A stretch of DNA of 38,769 bases from Burkholderiales bacterium (GTDB lineage Bacteria; Pseudomonadota; Gammaproteobacteria; Burkholderiales; JAEUOS01). How positions within the stretch are numbered: the first letter of the stretch is position 1; each line of letters starts with the position of its first letter. The notes below the pieces were generated by a model. The model was not told the origin of the DNA and did not search any database. It saw only the letters and a program-made list of their open reading frames with translations. Location: NCBI GenBank assembly GCA_016790695.1, contig JAEUOS010000057.1, forward strand, positions 1 to 38,769, read 5' to 3'. Positions 7,011 to 15,339 of this stretch are shown here, one piece after another. The position numbers and the translations under genes were made by a program.

Positions 7011-8216
7011 TCAGCGCGCGGCGGCCAGCCGCGCCACCGGCGCCTCCCGGATCGGCAGGTGCACCAGCGCGGCGAACACGCCGAGCGCCGCGGTCGCGAG
7101 CCACGCCACCGTGTAGCTGCCGGTGCGGTCGAACAGCGCCCCGCCCGCCCATGCGCCGAGGAAGCTGCCGAGCTGATGGGACATGAAGACCACGCCGGCG
7201 AGCATCGACAGATAGTTGACGCCGAAGATGCTGGCGACCAGGCCGTTGGTCAGGGGCACCGTCGACAGCCACAGCGTGCCGATCGCGATCGCGAACAGGT
7301 AGACCGACCACGGCGACAGCGGCACCGCGAGGAAGGCGAGGATGAAGGCGGCGCGCAGCGCATAGATCATCGACAGCAGGCGCGGCTTGGGATAGCGCGC
7401 ACCCTGGATGCCCCACCAGTAGGTGCCGGCGATGTTGCTCACCGCGATCAGCGCCAGCGAGGTCACGCCGACGTTGGCGCTCATGCCCTGGCCCACCAGG
7501 TAGGCCGGCAGGTGCAGTCCGATGAACACCACCTGCCAGCCGCAGACGAAATAGCCGAGGCACAGGAGGACGAAGCCGCGCTCGCCGAAGGCCTCGCGCA
7601 CCGCCGCCCCCGGCGACTGCTCGAGGGCGGTCGCGCCGCGCGGCCGCCCGGGCTCGGTCAGCGCGACCGCGAGCGGCGCGACCGCGAGCATGAGCACGGC
7701 AGCGCACAGCAGCGAGGCGCGCCAGCCGTGCGCGCTGATGACCCACTGCAGCAGCGGGGTCAGGTAGAACTGGCCGAACGCGCCGAGCGCGCCCGATACC
7801 GCGAGCGCCTGCTGGCGCCGCGCCGGCGGCGCCGCGCGCCCGACCACGCCGGAGATCACCGCGACCGTGCAGCCGCCCTGCGCGATCCCGATCAGCGCGC
7901 CGCCGGTCGCGGCCAGCAGCAGCGGCGAGCCGGCATGCTCCATGCCGGCCAGGCCGAGCGCATAGAGCACGCAGGTGGCGGCGACCACGCGGCCGGCGCC
8001 GTGCCGGTCGGCGAGCATGCCGAGGATCGGCGAACTCAGGCCCCAGAACATGTTCTGGACCGCGATGGCGAACGAGAAGGCCTCGCGCGACATCTGCATG
8101 TCCTGCGTCATCGGCGCCAGGAACAGGCCCATGCCGTGGCGGATGCCCATGGAGAAGTTGACCACCAGGGCGCCGGCGAGGATCACCACGGCAGGCGTGC
8201 GCCAGTCAGGCTTCAT
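7011..8216 (-). CDS. MFS transporter (first of a tandem pair)
   Basis: 401 residues from the ATG at 8216 (MKPDWRTPAVVILAG). The frame stays open to 8273, but a start there would overlap the upstream gene and add a hydrophilic, poorly matching extension. Twelve hydrophobic helices are evident in two six-helix halves with a hydrophilic middle loop near residue 200 (TEPGRPRGATALEQSPG). The helix 2-3 loop has a typical MFS signature (GMLADRHGAGRV). It probably exports or imports a small organic molecule through the inner membrane by proton symport or antiport. It ends with HLPIREA, the same words that end the neighbouring transporter at 8263-9462, and the two share helix-by-helix resemblance, so they are tandem paralogues. 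Substrate unknown; the MarR gene at the head suggests an organic acid or drug. Confidence 0.88.
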   Translation of the reverse strand: MKPDWRTPAVVILAGALVVNFSMGIRHGMGLFLAPMTQDMQMSREAFSFAIAVQNMFWGLSSPILGMLADRHGAGRVVAATCVLYALGLAGMEHAGSPLLLAATGGALIGIAQGGCTVAVISGVVGRAAPPARRQQALAVSGALGAFGQFYLTPLLQWVISAHGWRASLLCAAVLMLAVAPLAVALTEPGRPRGATALEQSPGAAVREAFGERGFVLLCLGYFVCGWQVVFIGLHLPAYLVGQGMSANVGVTSLALIAVSNIAGTYWWGIQGARYPKPRLLSMIYALRAAFILAFLAVPLSPWSVYLFAIAIGTLWLSTVPLTNGLVASIFGVNYLSMLAGVVFMSHQLGSFLGAWAGGALFDRTGSYTVAWLATAALGVFAALVHLPIREAPVARLAAAR

Positions 8217-8262
8217 GCTGTGCTTTCGAGAGGCTGCCGGCGGGTCCGCCAGGCGCAGCAAT

Positions 8263-9462
8263 TCACGCGGCAACGGGGCGCGGCGCGGGATGCGCCTCGC
8301 GAATCGGCAGATGAATGATAGCCGCTCCGGTGGCCAGGACGATGTCGACGTACCAGACCCAGTCGTAGCTGCCGGTGGCCTCGAACACGCGCCCGCCGAG
8401 CCAGGCGCCGACGAATCCGCCCACCTGGTGCACCAGCATGATCACGCCGAACAGGGTCGCGAGGTACCGCAGGCCGTGCAGCTTGCCGACCAGGCCGATG
8501 GTCGGCGGCACGGTCGCGAGGTAGGTGAAGCCGATCACCGCCGAGAACACCAGGACGGTCGTGGCGGTCTTGGGCATCGCCAGGAACACGATGACGGCGA
8601 TCGCGCGCGATGCGTACAGCCCCGCAAGCACCGACTTCATGCGCCAGCGGCCGATCGCCCAGCCGGCGGCGAAGCTGCCGAGGATGTTGAACAGGCCGAC
8701 CATCGACAGCGACCAGGCGCCGACCTCCGCCGGCAGCATGCACGAGGCCACCACCCCCGGCAGGTGCACGCCGATGAAGGCGACGTGGAAGCCGCAGACG
8801 AAGAAGCCGGCGCCGAGCATGAGGTAGTTGCGGTCGCGGCCGGCGGCGGCGAGCGCAGCCGACAGCGTGCCGCTGCCGCCCGCGGGCGCGGCGGCCGGCT
8901 TGCCGCGCAGCAGCCACGCCAGCGGCGCGGCGGCCAGCGCGACCAGCGCGAGCCCGGAGACGGCGCCGATCCAGCCCACCGCGCCGGCCAGCGCCTGCGC
9001 CGCCGGGACCACGGCGAACTGGCCGAACGAGCCGCCGGCGTTGACCAGGCCGCTCGCCAGGCCGCGCCGCTCGACCGGGAGCCGGTGCGCGACCGCCGAC
9101 ATCAGCACGCCGAGCCCCGCCATGCCCGCGCCGCCGGCGGCGACGACGCCGACGGCGAGGATCAGCATCGGCGTGCTGCGCGCATACGGCGTGACCAGCG
9201 TGCCGATGCAGACGAGGACCGCGCCGGCGGCGATCACCCGCGCGGCGCCGAACTTGTCGGCGAGCGCGCCGGCCAGCGGCTGCGTCACGCCCCACATGAG
9301 CTGCGCCCAGGCGAACGCGAGGCTGACCGCCGCCAGGCCCAGGCCGGTCGCGCTGTTGATGTTGCCGACGAACAGCGCCAGCGACTGGCGCGCGCCGAAG
9401 ACCAGCGCGAAGATCGCGCCGCCGGCGACGATCGCCGCGACCTGCGTGCCAGTCAGGCGCAT
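8263..9462 (-). CDS. MFS transporter (second of a tandem pair)
   Basis: 399 residues starting MRLTGTQVAAIVAGG. AGGGG lies upstream of the ATG with 5-base spacing. Twelve membrane helices are visible, with the loop 2-3 MFS signature GALADKFGAARV and a central loop near residue 200 (LRGKPAAAPAGGSG). The end HLPIREAHPAPRP repeats the HLPIREA end of its downstream neighbour, and mid-protein words such as YFVCGWQVVFIGLHLPA versus FFVCGFHVAFIGVHLPG also match, so a tandem duplication with divergence is clear. It lies 30 bases behind marR and is surely co-transcribed with it. Inner-membrane transport of a small organic compound is expected; the direction cannot be read from sequence. Confidence 0.9.
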   Translation of the reverse strand: MRLTGTQVAAIVAGGAIFALVFGARQSLALFVGNINSATGLGLAAVSLAFAWAQLMWGVTQPLAGALADKFGAARVIAAGAVLVCIGTLVTPYARSTPMLILAVGVVAAGGAGMAGLGVLMSAVAHRLPVERRGLASGLVNAGGSFGQFAVVPAAQALAGAVGWIGAVSGLALVALAAAPLAWLLRGKPAAAPAGGSGTLSAALAAAGRDRNYLMLGAGFFVCGFHVAFIGVHLPGVVASCMLPAEVGAWSLSMVGLFNILGSFAAGWAIGRWRMKSVLAGLYASRAIAVIVFLAMPKTATTVLVFSAVIGFTYLATVPPTIGLVGKLHGLRYLATLFGVIMLVHQVGGFVGAWLGGRVFEATGSYDWVWYVDIVLATGAAIIHLPIREAHPAPRPVAA

Positions 9463-9492
9463 GGCGGCCCCTGCGCCGCGCGCGGCTCCACC

Positions 9493-9969
9493 CTAGGCCC
9501 TCGGCGCGTCGGCGGACGCCTCGATCTGCGGCAGCAGGCTGTCGACCAGCGCGTGCAGGCGCGCGACGCCGTCGGCCCCGAGCAGGCCGCGCACGCGCTG
9601 CTGCGCCTCGTGCCACAACGGCCGCGCCGCCTGGAACGCCGCCTCGCCGGCCGCGGTGACCGCCACCGCCTTGCTGCGCGCGTCGGCGCCGGGCCGGAGC
9701 TGCAGCAGGCCGGCGACCAGCAGCGGACGCAGGTTGCGGGTGAGCGTGGTGCGGTCGGTGTGCAGGTTGTCGGCGAGGTCGCTCAGGGTCGGCGGCCGTG
9801 CCCGCGCGCGGCGCGCCTGCGCGATCAGGGAGAACTGGGTGACGGTGATCCCCGCCGGCGCCATGGTCTGGTCGTAGAGCTGCGTCACGCGCCGCGACAG
9901 GCTGCGCAGCTTGAAGCAGGTGCAGCCGGACGGGGACGGCAGGCCGGGCGCGGGTTGGGGTGCTTGCAT
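9493..9969 (-). CDS. MarR-family transcriptional regulator
   Basis: 158 residues. The winged helix-turn-helix lies at about residues 55-115 (LSDLADNLHTDRTTLTRNLRPLLVAGLL, then a wing with DARSKAVAVTAAG). Flanking helices form the dimer interface. The N-terminal GCTCFKLRSLSRRVTQLYD, with its Cys-x-Cys, is a signature of a large proteobacterial MarR subgroup in which cysteines or bound ligands tune DNA release. It heads a minus-strand run of two MFS genes and, further on, the RND pump. It is divergent from a thioesterase gene across 75 bases that hold a near-perfect palindrome (10004-10015). Autorepression plus control of the transporters and thioesterase is inferred. Confidence 0.9.
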   Translation of the reverse strand: MQAPQPAPGLPSPSGCTCFKLRSLSRRVTQLYDQTMAPAGITVTQFSLIAQARRARARPPTLSDLADNLHTDRTTLTRNLRPLLVAGLLQLRPGADARSKAVAVTAAGEAAFQAARPLWHEAQQRVRGLLGADGVARLHALVDSLLPQIEASADAPRA

Positions 9970-10003
9970 CGCCGGGGTTCGACTTGTAGACTGCGCTCAA
10001 TAC

Positions 10004-10015
10004 GTGCAATTACAC
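10004..10015. promoter_or_regulatory. Near-perfect palindrome, candidate MarR operator
   Basis: GTGCAATTACAC reads as its own reverse complement at 10 of 12 positions and is AT-rich in a GC-rich setting. It sits midway between the divergent marR start (9969) and thioesterase start (10045), where MarR proteins usually bind. On the minus strand a TTGCAC -35-like word overlaps it. Confidence 0.5.
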
Positions 10016-10044
10016 CTTTATCCGTCGCCGACGTCAAGCCCGCC

Positions 10045-10554
10045 ATGACCCCACCCGAACCGCGCCGCGTGATCCGCCCCGCCGGCGCCGCCGCGCCGCA
10101 CGGCGTCGTCGATCCTGCCGAGGTCGCCCATCTGAGCGGCCTCGAGTTCTTCGAGGCCTGGGCCGACGGCCGCCTGCCGCCGCCGCCGATCGGCAAGACC
10201 CTCAACTTCGCGCTCGTCGAGGCCGAGTACGGGCGCGCGGTGTTCGCGGGCGAGCCGCTGGCCGAGTTCTACAACCCGATCGGCTCGGTGCACGGCAGCT
10301 ATGCCGCCGCCCTGCTCGACTCGGCGATGGGGTGCGCGGTGCACACCTGCATGGCCGCCGGCCAGGCCTACACCACCCTCGAATACAAGATCAGCCTGGT
10401 GCGCGGCATGACCAGCCGCACCGGCCGCGTCGTCGCCGAGGGCCGCATCCTGCAGGTCGGGCGGCGCGTCGCCACCGCCGAGGGGCGGCTCACCGACGCC
10501 GCCGGCAAGCTGCTCGCGCACGGGACGACCACCTGCCTGGTCTTCGAGGTCTGA
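10045..10554 (+). CDS. PaaI-family hotdog thioesterase
   Basis: 169 residues from the ATG at 10045. The frame is open far upstream, but only this start fits the divergent marR promoter and the domain. The hotdog fold spans residues ~60-165. The motif NPIGSVHGSYAAALLDSAMGCAVHT carries the HGG-type (here HGS) active-site turn and the helix with an acidic residue (Asp) expected in PaaI enzymes. The later strand TTLEYKISLVRGM is also typical. It hydrolyses acyl-CoA thioesters, often aromatic or short-chain, in the cytoplasm. Control by the adjacent MarR protein is likely. The HGG-to-HGS change is seen in some relatives and does not itself imply inactivity. Confidence 0.88.
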   Translation: MTPPEPRRVIRPAGAAAPHGVVDPAEVAHLSGLEFFEAWADGRLPPPPIGKTLNFALVEAEYGRAVFAGEPLAEFYNPIGSVHGSYAAALLDSAMGCAVHTCMAAGQAYTTLEYKISLVRGMTSRTGRVVAEGRILQVGRRVATAEGRLTDAAGKLLAHGTTTCLVFEV

Positions 10555-10630
10555 CCGCGCGGCCGGCTGCCGCCGCGGCGTACAATCCCCCGGACGACGC
10601 CGCGCGCGGCGACTTCCCCCGGAGTGCCCC

Positions 10631-11890
10631 TTGAACGCCCCTGCCGACATCAGCCCGGCGCAGCGCATCGATGCGATCGCCGCCGGCCTCGAGGCCAAGG
10701 TCATCGCCTGGCGCCGTGACTTCCACGCCCATCCCGAACTCGGCAACCAGGAGGTGCGCACCGCGGCCATCGTCGCCGACCACCTGCGCGCGCTCGGCCT
10801 CGACGAGGTGCGCACCGGCGTGGCCGCGACCGGCGTGGTCGGGACGCTCGTGGGCGCACTGCCGGGCCCCTGCGTGGCGCTGCGCGCCGACATGGACGCG
10901 CTGCCGGTGACCGAGCAGGTCGACCTGCCGTTCGCCTCGCGCGCCACGGCCGTCTGGGGCGGCCAGGAGGTCGGCGTCATGCATGCCTGCGGCCACGACT
11001 GCCACACCGCCATCCTGATGGGCGTGGCCGAGCTGCTCACGGCGCTGCGCGCGGAACTGCGCGGCTCGGTCAAGTTCATCTTCCAGCCCGCCGAGGAAGG
11101 CCTGCCGGACTACGAGAACGGCGGCGCCAAGCGCATGATCGAGGAGGCGGCGCTCGAGAACCCGCGGCCGGACGCGATCTTCGGGCTGCACGTGATCTCG
11201 GCCCTGAACGCCGGCACGATCGGCTACCGTCCGGGGGCGATGATGGCCTCGACCGACAACTTCTGGATCCGCATCCACGGCCGCCAGACCCACGGCGCCA
11301 TGCCGTGGCTCGGCACCGACCCGATCGTCGCCGCCGCCCAGGTGGTGCTGGGCACGCAGACCCTGGTGTCGCGCCAGCTCGACATCATGCACGAGCCCGC
11401 AGTCGTGACCTTCGGCACCGTCCACGGCGGCCTGCGCGAGAACATCGTGCCCGACGAGGTGACCCTGACCGGCACCTTCCGCACCTTCGATGAAGGCCAG
11501 CGCGAGTTCATCCGCGCACGCCTGGCCGCGACCGCCGAGAACATCGCCTGCGCGTGCCAGGCGCGCGCCGAGGTCCGGACCTTCAAGGGCTATCCGGTGA
11601 CGGTCAACGACACCCGCCTGACGCTGTGGAGCCTGCCGACCCTCGAGAAGGTGGCCGGCCGCGGCCACGTGGTGCACGTGCCCAAGACCGGCGGCGGGGA
11701 AGACTTCTCCTACTTCCAGAAGGAGATCCCCGGCGCGTTCTTCTTCGTCGGCGTCACCGCGCGCGGGACCGACCCGGCCCGGGCCGCCGCCAACCACTCG
11801 CCGCACTTCCGCGTCGACGAGGACGGGCTGCTCCTGGGGATGCGCCTGCTCGCGCACCTGGCGGTCGACTTCGCGGCGCGCCCCGCATGA
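10631..11890 (+). CDS. M20 family metal-dependent amidohydrolase (hippurate hydrolase/AbgB-like)
   Basis: 419 residues. The start is a TTG at 10631 with GGAG six bases upstream; the protein aligns from there (the RRDFHAHPELGNQE block begins near residue 33). Metal-site motifs are HACGHDCHT (residues ~117-125), QPAEEG (~153-158) and a late catalytic-domain motif GGGEDFSYF. The central lid domain (~190-310) mediates dimerisation. It hydrolyses amide bonds of N-acyl or N-benzoyl amino acids, or related substrates; the exact substrate is unknown. A TACAAT -10-like hexamer at 10581-10586 could be its own promoter without a good -35. The stop overlaps the next gene by ATGA, so the two are translationally coupled. 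Confidence 0.93.
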   Translation: MNAPADISPAQRIDAIAAGLEAKVIAWRRDFHAHPELGNQEVRTAAIVADHLRALGLDEVRTGVAATGVVGTLVGALPGPCVALRADMDALPVTEQVDLPFASRATAVWGGQEVGVMHACGHDCHTAILMGVAELLTALRAELRGSVKFIFQPAEEGLPDYENGGAKRMIEEAALENPRPDAIFGLHVISALNAGTIGYRPGAMMASTDNFWIRIHGRQTHGAMPWLGTDPIVAAAQVVLGTQTLVSRQLDIMHEPAVVTFGTVHGGLRENIVPDEVTLTGTFRTFDEGQREFIRARLAATAENIACACQARAEVRTFKGYPVTVNDTRLTLWSLPTLEKVAGRGHVVHVPKTGGGEDFSYFQKEIPGAFFFVGVTARGTDPARAAANHSPHFRVDEDGLLLGMRLLAHLAVDFAARPA

Positions 11891-12357
11891 GCGCGCCCGC
11901 TGCGCCGGCCGCCGCGGTCCGGGTGCGCCCGATCGCGCGCGACGACGAGGCGGCCTGGCGCGCCCTCTGGCTGGGGTACTGCCGCTTCTACGAGGTCGCG
12001 CTGTCGGATGCCGTCACCGACCACACCTGGCAGCGGATCTGCGATCCGGCGTCGCCGGTCAGGGCGATCGTCGCCGACCTGCCGGGCGACGGCGTGATCG
12101 GCATCGCCAACTACATCCTGCACGAGAACACCTGGGAACTGTCCCCGGTCTGCTACCTCGAGGACCTGTTCGTGCGGCCGGACTGTCGCGCGGTCGGCGT
12201 CGGCAAGGCCCTGATCGACTGGCTGATCGCAGAGATGCGCGCGCACGGCTGGTCGCGCGTCTACTGGAACACCAAGGAGAACAACTACCGGGCACGCGGC
12301 CTGTACGACAAGTACAACCCGCGCGACGCGTTCGTGCGCTACGTCGTCAAACCCTGA
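11887..12357 (+). CDS. GNAT-family N-acetyltransferase
   Basis: 156 residues, a single GNAT domain. The start ATG overlaps the M20 stop by four bases. Acetyl-CoA binding motif A is visible as CYLEDLFVRPDCRAVGVGKALIDWL (Q/R-x-x-G-x-G/A pattern RAVGVGKAL, residues ~95-103), and motif B as WSRVYWNTKENNYRARGLYDKY. GNATs with YLEDLFV and WNTKENN words acetylate small amines or amino acids. The translational coupling to an amidohydrolase hints at an acylation/deacylation pair acting on related compounds, which is inference only. Confidence 0.9.
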   Translation: MSAPAAPAAAVRVRPIARDDEAAWRALWLGYCRFYEVALSDAVTDHTWQRICDPASPVRAIVADLPGDGVIGIANYILHENTWELSPVCYLEDLFVRPDCRAVGVGKALIDWLIAEMRAHGWSRVYWNTKENNYRARGLYDKYNPRDAFVRYVVKP

Positions 12358-12367
12358 GCGGCACCGC

Positions 12368-13525
12368 GTGCTGCGCCGGCTGTTCGACTCCCTGACCGCG
12401 CGGCCGGCGCCCGCCGCGGCGGCCGAGCGTCCGGTGTTTCTGGTCGGGCACCGGACCAGCCTGTTCGCGACCTTCGCGCCGCAGATATCGCATCGCCTCG
12501 TCGGCGGCGTCGCCGGCGTGATCTCCGACGCCGCCGTGCAATCGGGGCTCGCGGTGACCATGGCCGGACGCCAGGTGCCCTTCGTCACGCTCGACGCGCT
12601 CGTCGCGCGCGCCGCGGCGGGCGGCGTCCTGGTCGCCCATTTCTTCGACGACCTGGACGCGCTCTGGCCACTGCGCTGGCTCGCGGCCCGACCGGGGGTC
12701 GAGGTGGTCGATTTCCTGCAGGTGCTGCATGCGCTCGACCTGCCGCACACCTACGCCTCGATGCGCGCGGAGCACCGGCACGCGACCGAGGCCGCCGATG
12801 CCCTCGCCCGCGCGCGCGCGCACCTGACCGACGCCCGGTCCCGCGCGGTGTTCGACGCGCGCGCGGCAGCGCTCGCCGCGCTCGACCGCGCGCCGCTGAT
12901 GGCGGCGCGCGCGGGCGCCGAGTGGGAGTACTTCGGCCGCGGCAATCCCGAGGCCTGCCTGGAGATCGCCGACGACGAGGTCTATGTCGACGTCGGCGCC
13001 GCCGACGGCGACACGATCGACCGTTTCGTCGCCGCCAGCGGCGGTCGCTTCGCCGCGATCCACGCGTTCGAGCCGACCCCGGGGCAGTTCGCGGCGCTGC
13101 ACCGCCGCGCCGAGCGCGACCCGCGCATCCACGCCCGCCAGGCGGCCGTCGGCGAGACGGCGGGACGCATCGCGCTGTTCGACAATCCGGACAATCCGTA
13201 CGGCAGCAATGCGCTGCAGGACCGGCCGGAGCATGCGATCGAGGTCGACTGCGTGCGCCTCGACGACGTCGTTCCCGCCTGCACGCTGCTGAAGATGGAC
13301 GTCGAGGGCTACGAATGCCGCGTGGTGCGCGGCGCGGCGCGGCTGATCGCGCGCGACCGGCCGAACCTCGCGATCACCTGCTACCACTACCCCGGCGATC
13401 TCGAGGCGATCCTCGACGGCGTCCTGGCGATCCACGCCTACCGCCACGTCGCGCTGCGCCACTACAGCGCGGCGCTGTACGACACGGTGCTGCTGTTCTC
13501 GGACCGCCAGGGCTTCGGCCCCTGA
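12368..13525 (+). CDS. FkbM-family SAM-dependent methyltransferase
   Basis: 385 residues from a GTG at 12368, ten bases after the acetyltransferase stop. The C-terminal half (about 200-385) is the FkbM domain: VYVDVGAADGDTIDRF is the SAM-binding loop (residues ~206-220), HAFEPTPGQFAAL binds the ribose, and LKMDVEGYECRVVRGA is the family signature. FkbM enzymes O-methylate sugars or polyketides. The N-terminal ~195 residues are less typical, with a Rossmann-like first part (FLVGHRTSLFATFAPQ, then VLVAHFFDDLDAL). In many FkbM proteins such an extension resembles a nucleotide-sugar or PglD-like domain. Target unknown. No polysaccharide genes are nearby, which makes its role here unclear. Confidence 0.87.
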   Translation: MLRRLFDSLTARPAPAAAAERPVFLVGHRTSLFATFAPQISHRLVGGVAGVISDAAVQSGLAVTMAGRQVPFVTLDALVARAAAGGVLVAHFFDDLDALWPLRWLAARPGVEVVDFLQVLHALDLPHTYASMRAEHRHATEAADALARARAHLTDARSRAVFDARAAALAALDRAPLMAARAGAEWEYFGRGNPEACLEIADDEVYVDVGAADGDTIDRFVAASGGRFAAIHAFEPTPGQFAALHRRAERDPRIHARQAAVGETAGRIALFDNPDNPYGSNALQDRPEHAIEVDCVRLDDVVPACTLLKMDVEGYECRVVRGAARLIARDRPNLAITCYHYPGDLEAILDGVLAIHAYRHVALRHYSAALYDTVLLFSDRQGFGP

Positions 13526-13553
13526 ACGGACCGCCGCGGCGGCGCCGCGCGCG

Positions 13554-13922
13554 TCAGCGCAGGTTGCCCGGCATCGGGTTGAGCGGAGTCAGCGGCGCCT
13601 GCGCGCGCGCGGCGGCCTCGTCGGCAGCACGCGCCCCACCCAGGGCGTTGTTGATTCGCAGCGCGTCGCGCGCCGCTTCCTTGCTGTAGCGGCCGACCGG
13701 CACCGCGCCACGCGGGGTGACGACGACGCCGGACGCGCCGCCGTAGGGCACGACCGCGCTGCCATACCCGTAGCCCGGCAAGCCCGGCGCCGTTCCGGGA
13801 GCGACGATGACCACCGGTCCGTTGCCGTGCAGGCCGTAGCCGTCCTGCGCCGCGACCCCGGAGACGCCGGCCCAGGCCGCGAGGCCACCTGCCAGCATGC
13901 TGCGCCACGCCTTCGTGCCCAT
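13554..13922 (-). CDS. Small secreted Gly/Val-rich protein, function unknown
   Basis: 122 residues from ATG 13922, preceded by GGAG with 7-base spacing; an alternative ATG at 13943 lacks a proper site. A signal peptide ends at about GVAA-QDG (residue ~25). The mature part is rich in Gly, Val, Pro and Tyr (GNGPVVIVAPGTAPGLPGYGYG), then a helical Ala/Arg segment, ending with a proline-rich PLTPLNPMPGNLR. It is not recognised. The composition suggests an exported, partly disordered protein. It converges with the FkbM gene and lies alone between it and rnhA. Confidence 0.65.
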   Translation of the reverse strand: MGTKAWRSMLAGGLAAWAGVSGVAAQDGYGLHGNGPVVIVAPGTAPGLPGYGYGSAVVPYGGASGVVVTPRGAVPVGRYSKEAARDALRINNALGGARAADEAAARAQAPLTPLNPMPGNLR

Positions 13923-14032
13923 CGCCGTTCTCCACGCATCCATCACCCTGTGGAGGCTAGCACGGCGACGCGCGCGGGCGCACCGCCCTTTTCGCCGCGC
14001 GCGTGCGAAATCGCACGGCCGGCGCGGCGCCT

Positions 14033-14479
14033 TCAGCGCACGGCATCGACGCCGCGGTTGGCGAGCGCGTCGGCGCGCTCGTTGCCCGGATCGCCCGCGT
14101 GCCCCTTGACCCAGCGCCAGTCGATGCGATGGCGCGCAGCCGCGGTGTCGAGGGCGCGCCACAGGTCGGCATTCTTGACCGGCTTCTTGTCGGCCGTGCG
14201 CCAGCCGCGCGCCTTCCACGCGGTGATCCACTCGGTGATGCCCTTGTGGACGTAGCTCGAATCGGTGTGCAGCACCACGTCGGCGGGGCCCTTCAGGGCG
14301 TTCAGGGCCTCGATGACCGCCAGCAGTTCCATCCGGTTGTTGGTGGTCAGGCGCTCGCCGCCGAAGATCTCCTTCTCGTGCGGCCCGCTGACCAGCAGCG
14401 CCCCCCAGCCGCCCGGGCCCGGATTGCCCTTGCAGGCGCCGTCGGTGTGGATCACAACCTGCCGCCGCGCCTCGCTCAC
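14033..14479 (-). CDS. rnhA: Ribonuclease HI
   Basis: 148 residues from the GTG at 14479, with AGGGGG a few bases upstream. All catalytic residues are present: Asp13 in [14 protein letters not shown], Glu51 in [13 protein letters not shown], Asp73 in HTDSSYV, His127 in [10 protein letters not shown] and Asp137 in ERADALA. It cuts the RNA strand of RNA-DNA hybrids, removing R-loops and primers. The GTG overlaps the methyltransferase stop (GTGA, 4 bases), so the two are translationally coupled. This pair is a common betaproteobacterial arrangement, normally followed by dnaQ, which here lies elsewhere. Confidence 0.96.
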   Translation of the reverse strand: MSEARRQVVIHTDGACKGNPGPGGWGALLVSGPHEKEIFGGERLTTNNRMELLAVIEALNALKGPADVVLHTDSSYVHKGITEWITAWKARGWRTADKKPVKNADLWRALDTAAARHRIDWRWVKGHAGDPGNERADALANRGVDAVR

Positions 14480-15258
14480 GCGTCCCCCTGCGAATGACGG
14501 CACGGTGCCGCCGCGCGCACGGTCGGCGCGAGCAGCCCGGCGCGCGCGCGCGCGCGGGCGCGCGCCGGCGTGATCAGGCGCATGCCGGCGACGCGCTTGC
14601 GCGCCTGCACCATGTACACCGCGCCGGTCATCGGCCACGAACGCGCGCCGACCCGCTCCAGCAGGCCGAACCGCGCCAGCCATTTCTCGCTGTCGAACGG
14701 CGGGCGGTAGCAGCCGAAGCGGCCGCCGCGCATCTCGAAGTTCAGCAGCTTGAGCCAGTCCTTCATGCGCGCGACGGACACGAACTCGTGATCCCAGGGC
14801 GGCGCGCCGGCCGGCCGCAGCGCGCGCCGCAAGCCCCACAGGCTCACCGGATTGAACCCGGTGACCACGAGCTGCCCCTCGGGACGCAGGGCGCGCTCGA
14901 CCTCGCGCAGGATCTGGTGCGGCTCGCTGGTGGTCTCGAGCAGGTGCGGCAGGAGCACCAGGTCGAGCGACTCCGCCGCGAACGGCATCTCGTGCGCATC
15001 GGCGACGATGCCGGAGCCGGCATCGAGCCCGCAGGTCGTTCGCCACGGGATGCGGTTCGCGCGCAGGAAATCGATGCCCGGCAGCCCGACCTGCAGCGCA
15101 AAGTACCCGAACACGTCGGCCACGGTCTGGTCGAGGCAATCCTGCTCCCAGGCGAGCACGTAGCGGCCCGGCGGCGTGTCGAACCACTCGGCAAGCGAGC
15201 GCGGTGACGGCGCCGGCGGGCCGGCGCTACCGGAAGGAAGGGAGGTGGTCGACGACAA
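14476..15258 (-). CDS. Class I SAM-dependent methyltransferase (rnhA-linked family)
   Basis: About 260 residues if the TTG at 15258 is the start. No ATG or GTG exists in frame nearby, so the start is uncertain. The core is a methyltransferase-11-like domain with a degenerate motif I region ([14 protein letters not shown]... [15 protein letters not shown]), then [48 protein letters not shown]. This sequence is typical of the betaproteobacterial methyltransferase encoded before rnhA, whose target is unknown. The C-terminus holds an [10 protein letters not shown] stretch encoded by an alternating gcgc tract at about 14540-14565. An extended -10 promoter (TGTGATAAT) lies about 85 bases upstream of the chosen start and supports it. 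Confidence 0.85.
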   Translation of the reverse strand: MSSTTSLPSGSAGPPAPSPRSLAEWFDTPPGRYVLAWEQDCLDQTVADVFGYFALQVGLPGIDFLRANRIPWRTTCGLDAGSGIVADAHEMPFAAESLDLVLLPHLLETTSEPHQILREVERALRPEGQLVVTGFNPVSLWGLRRALRPAGAPPWDHEFVSVARMKDWLKLLNFEMRGGRFGCYRPPFDSEKWLARFGLLERVGARSWPMTGAVYMVQARKRVAGMRLITPARARARARAGLLAPTVRAAAPCRHSQGDA

Positions 15259-15339
15259 CGTGGCGCGTGCAGTGGGTCGCAGGTCGGTGCCGGGGGCGCT
15301 GCCGGATGCGGTGCCGACGATGGCCGCCCGATGTCCGCG

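Noticed and set aside
14530..14570. gcgc alternating tract, possible Z-DNA element or origin
   Set aside because: It lies inside the methyltransferase coding region and encodes an Arg-Ala run; no origin-like DnaA boxes or AT-rich unwinding region near it.
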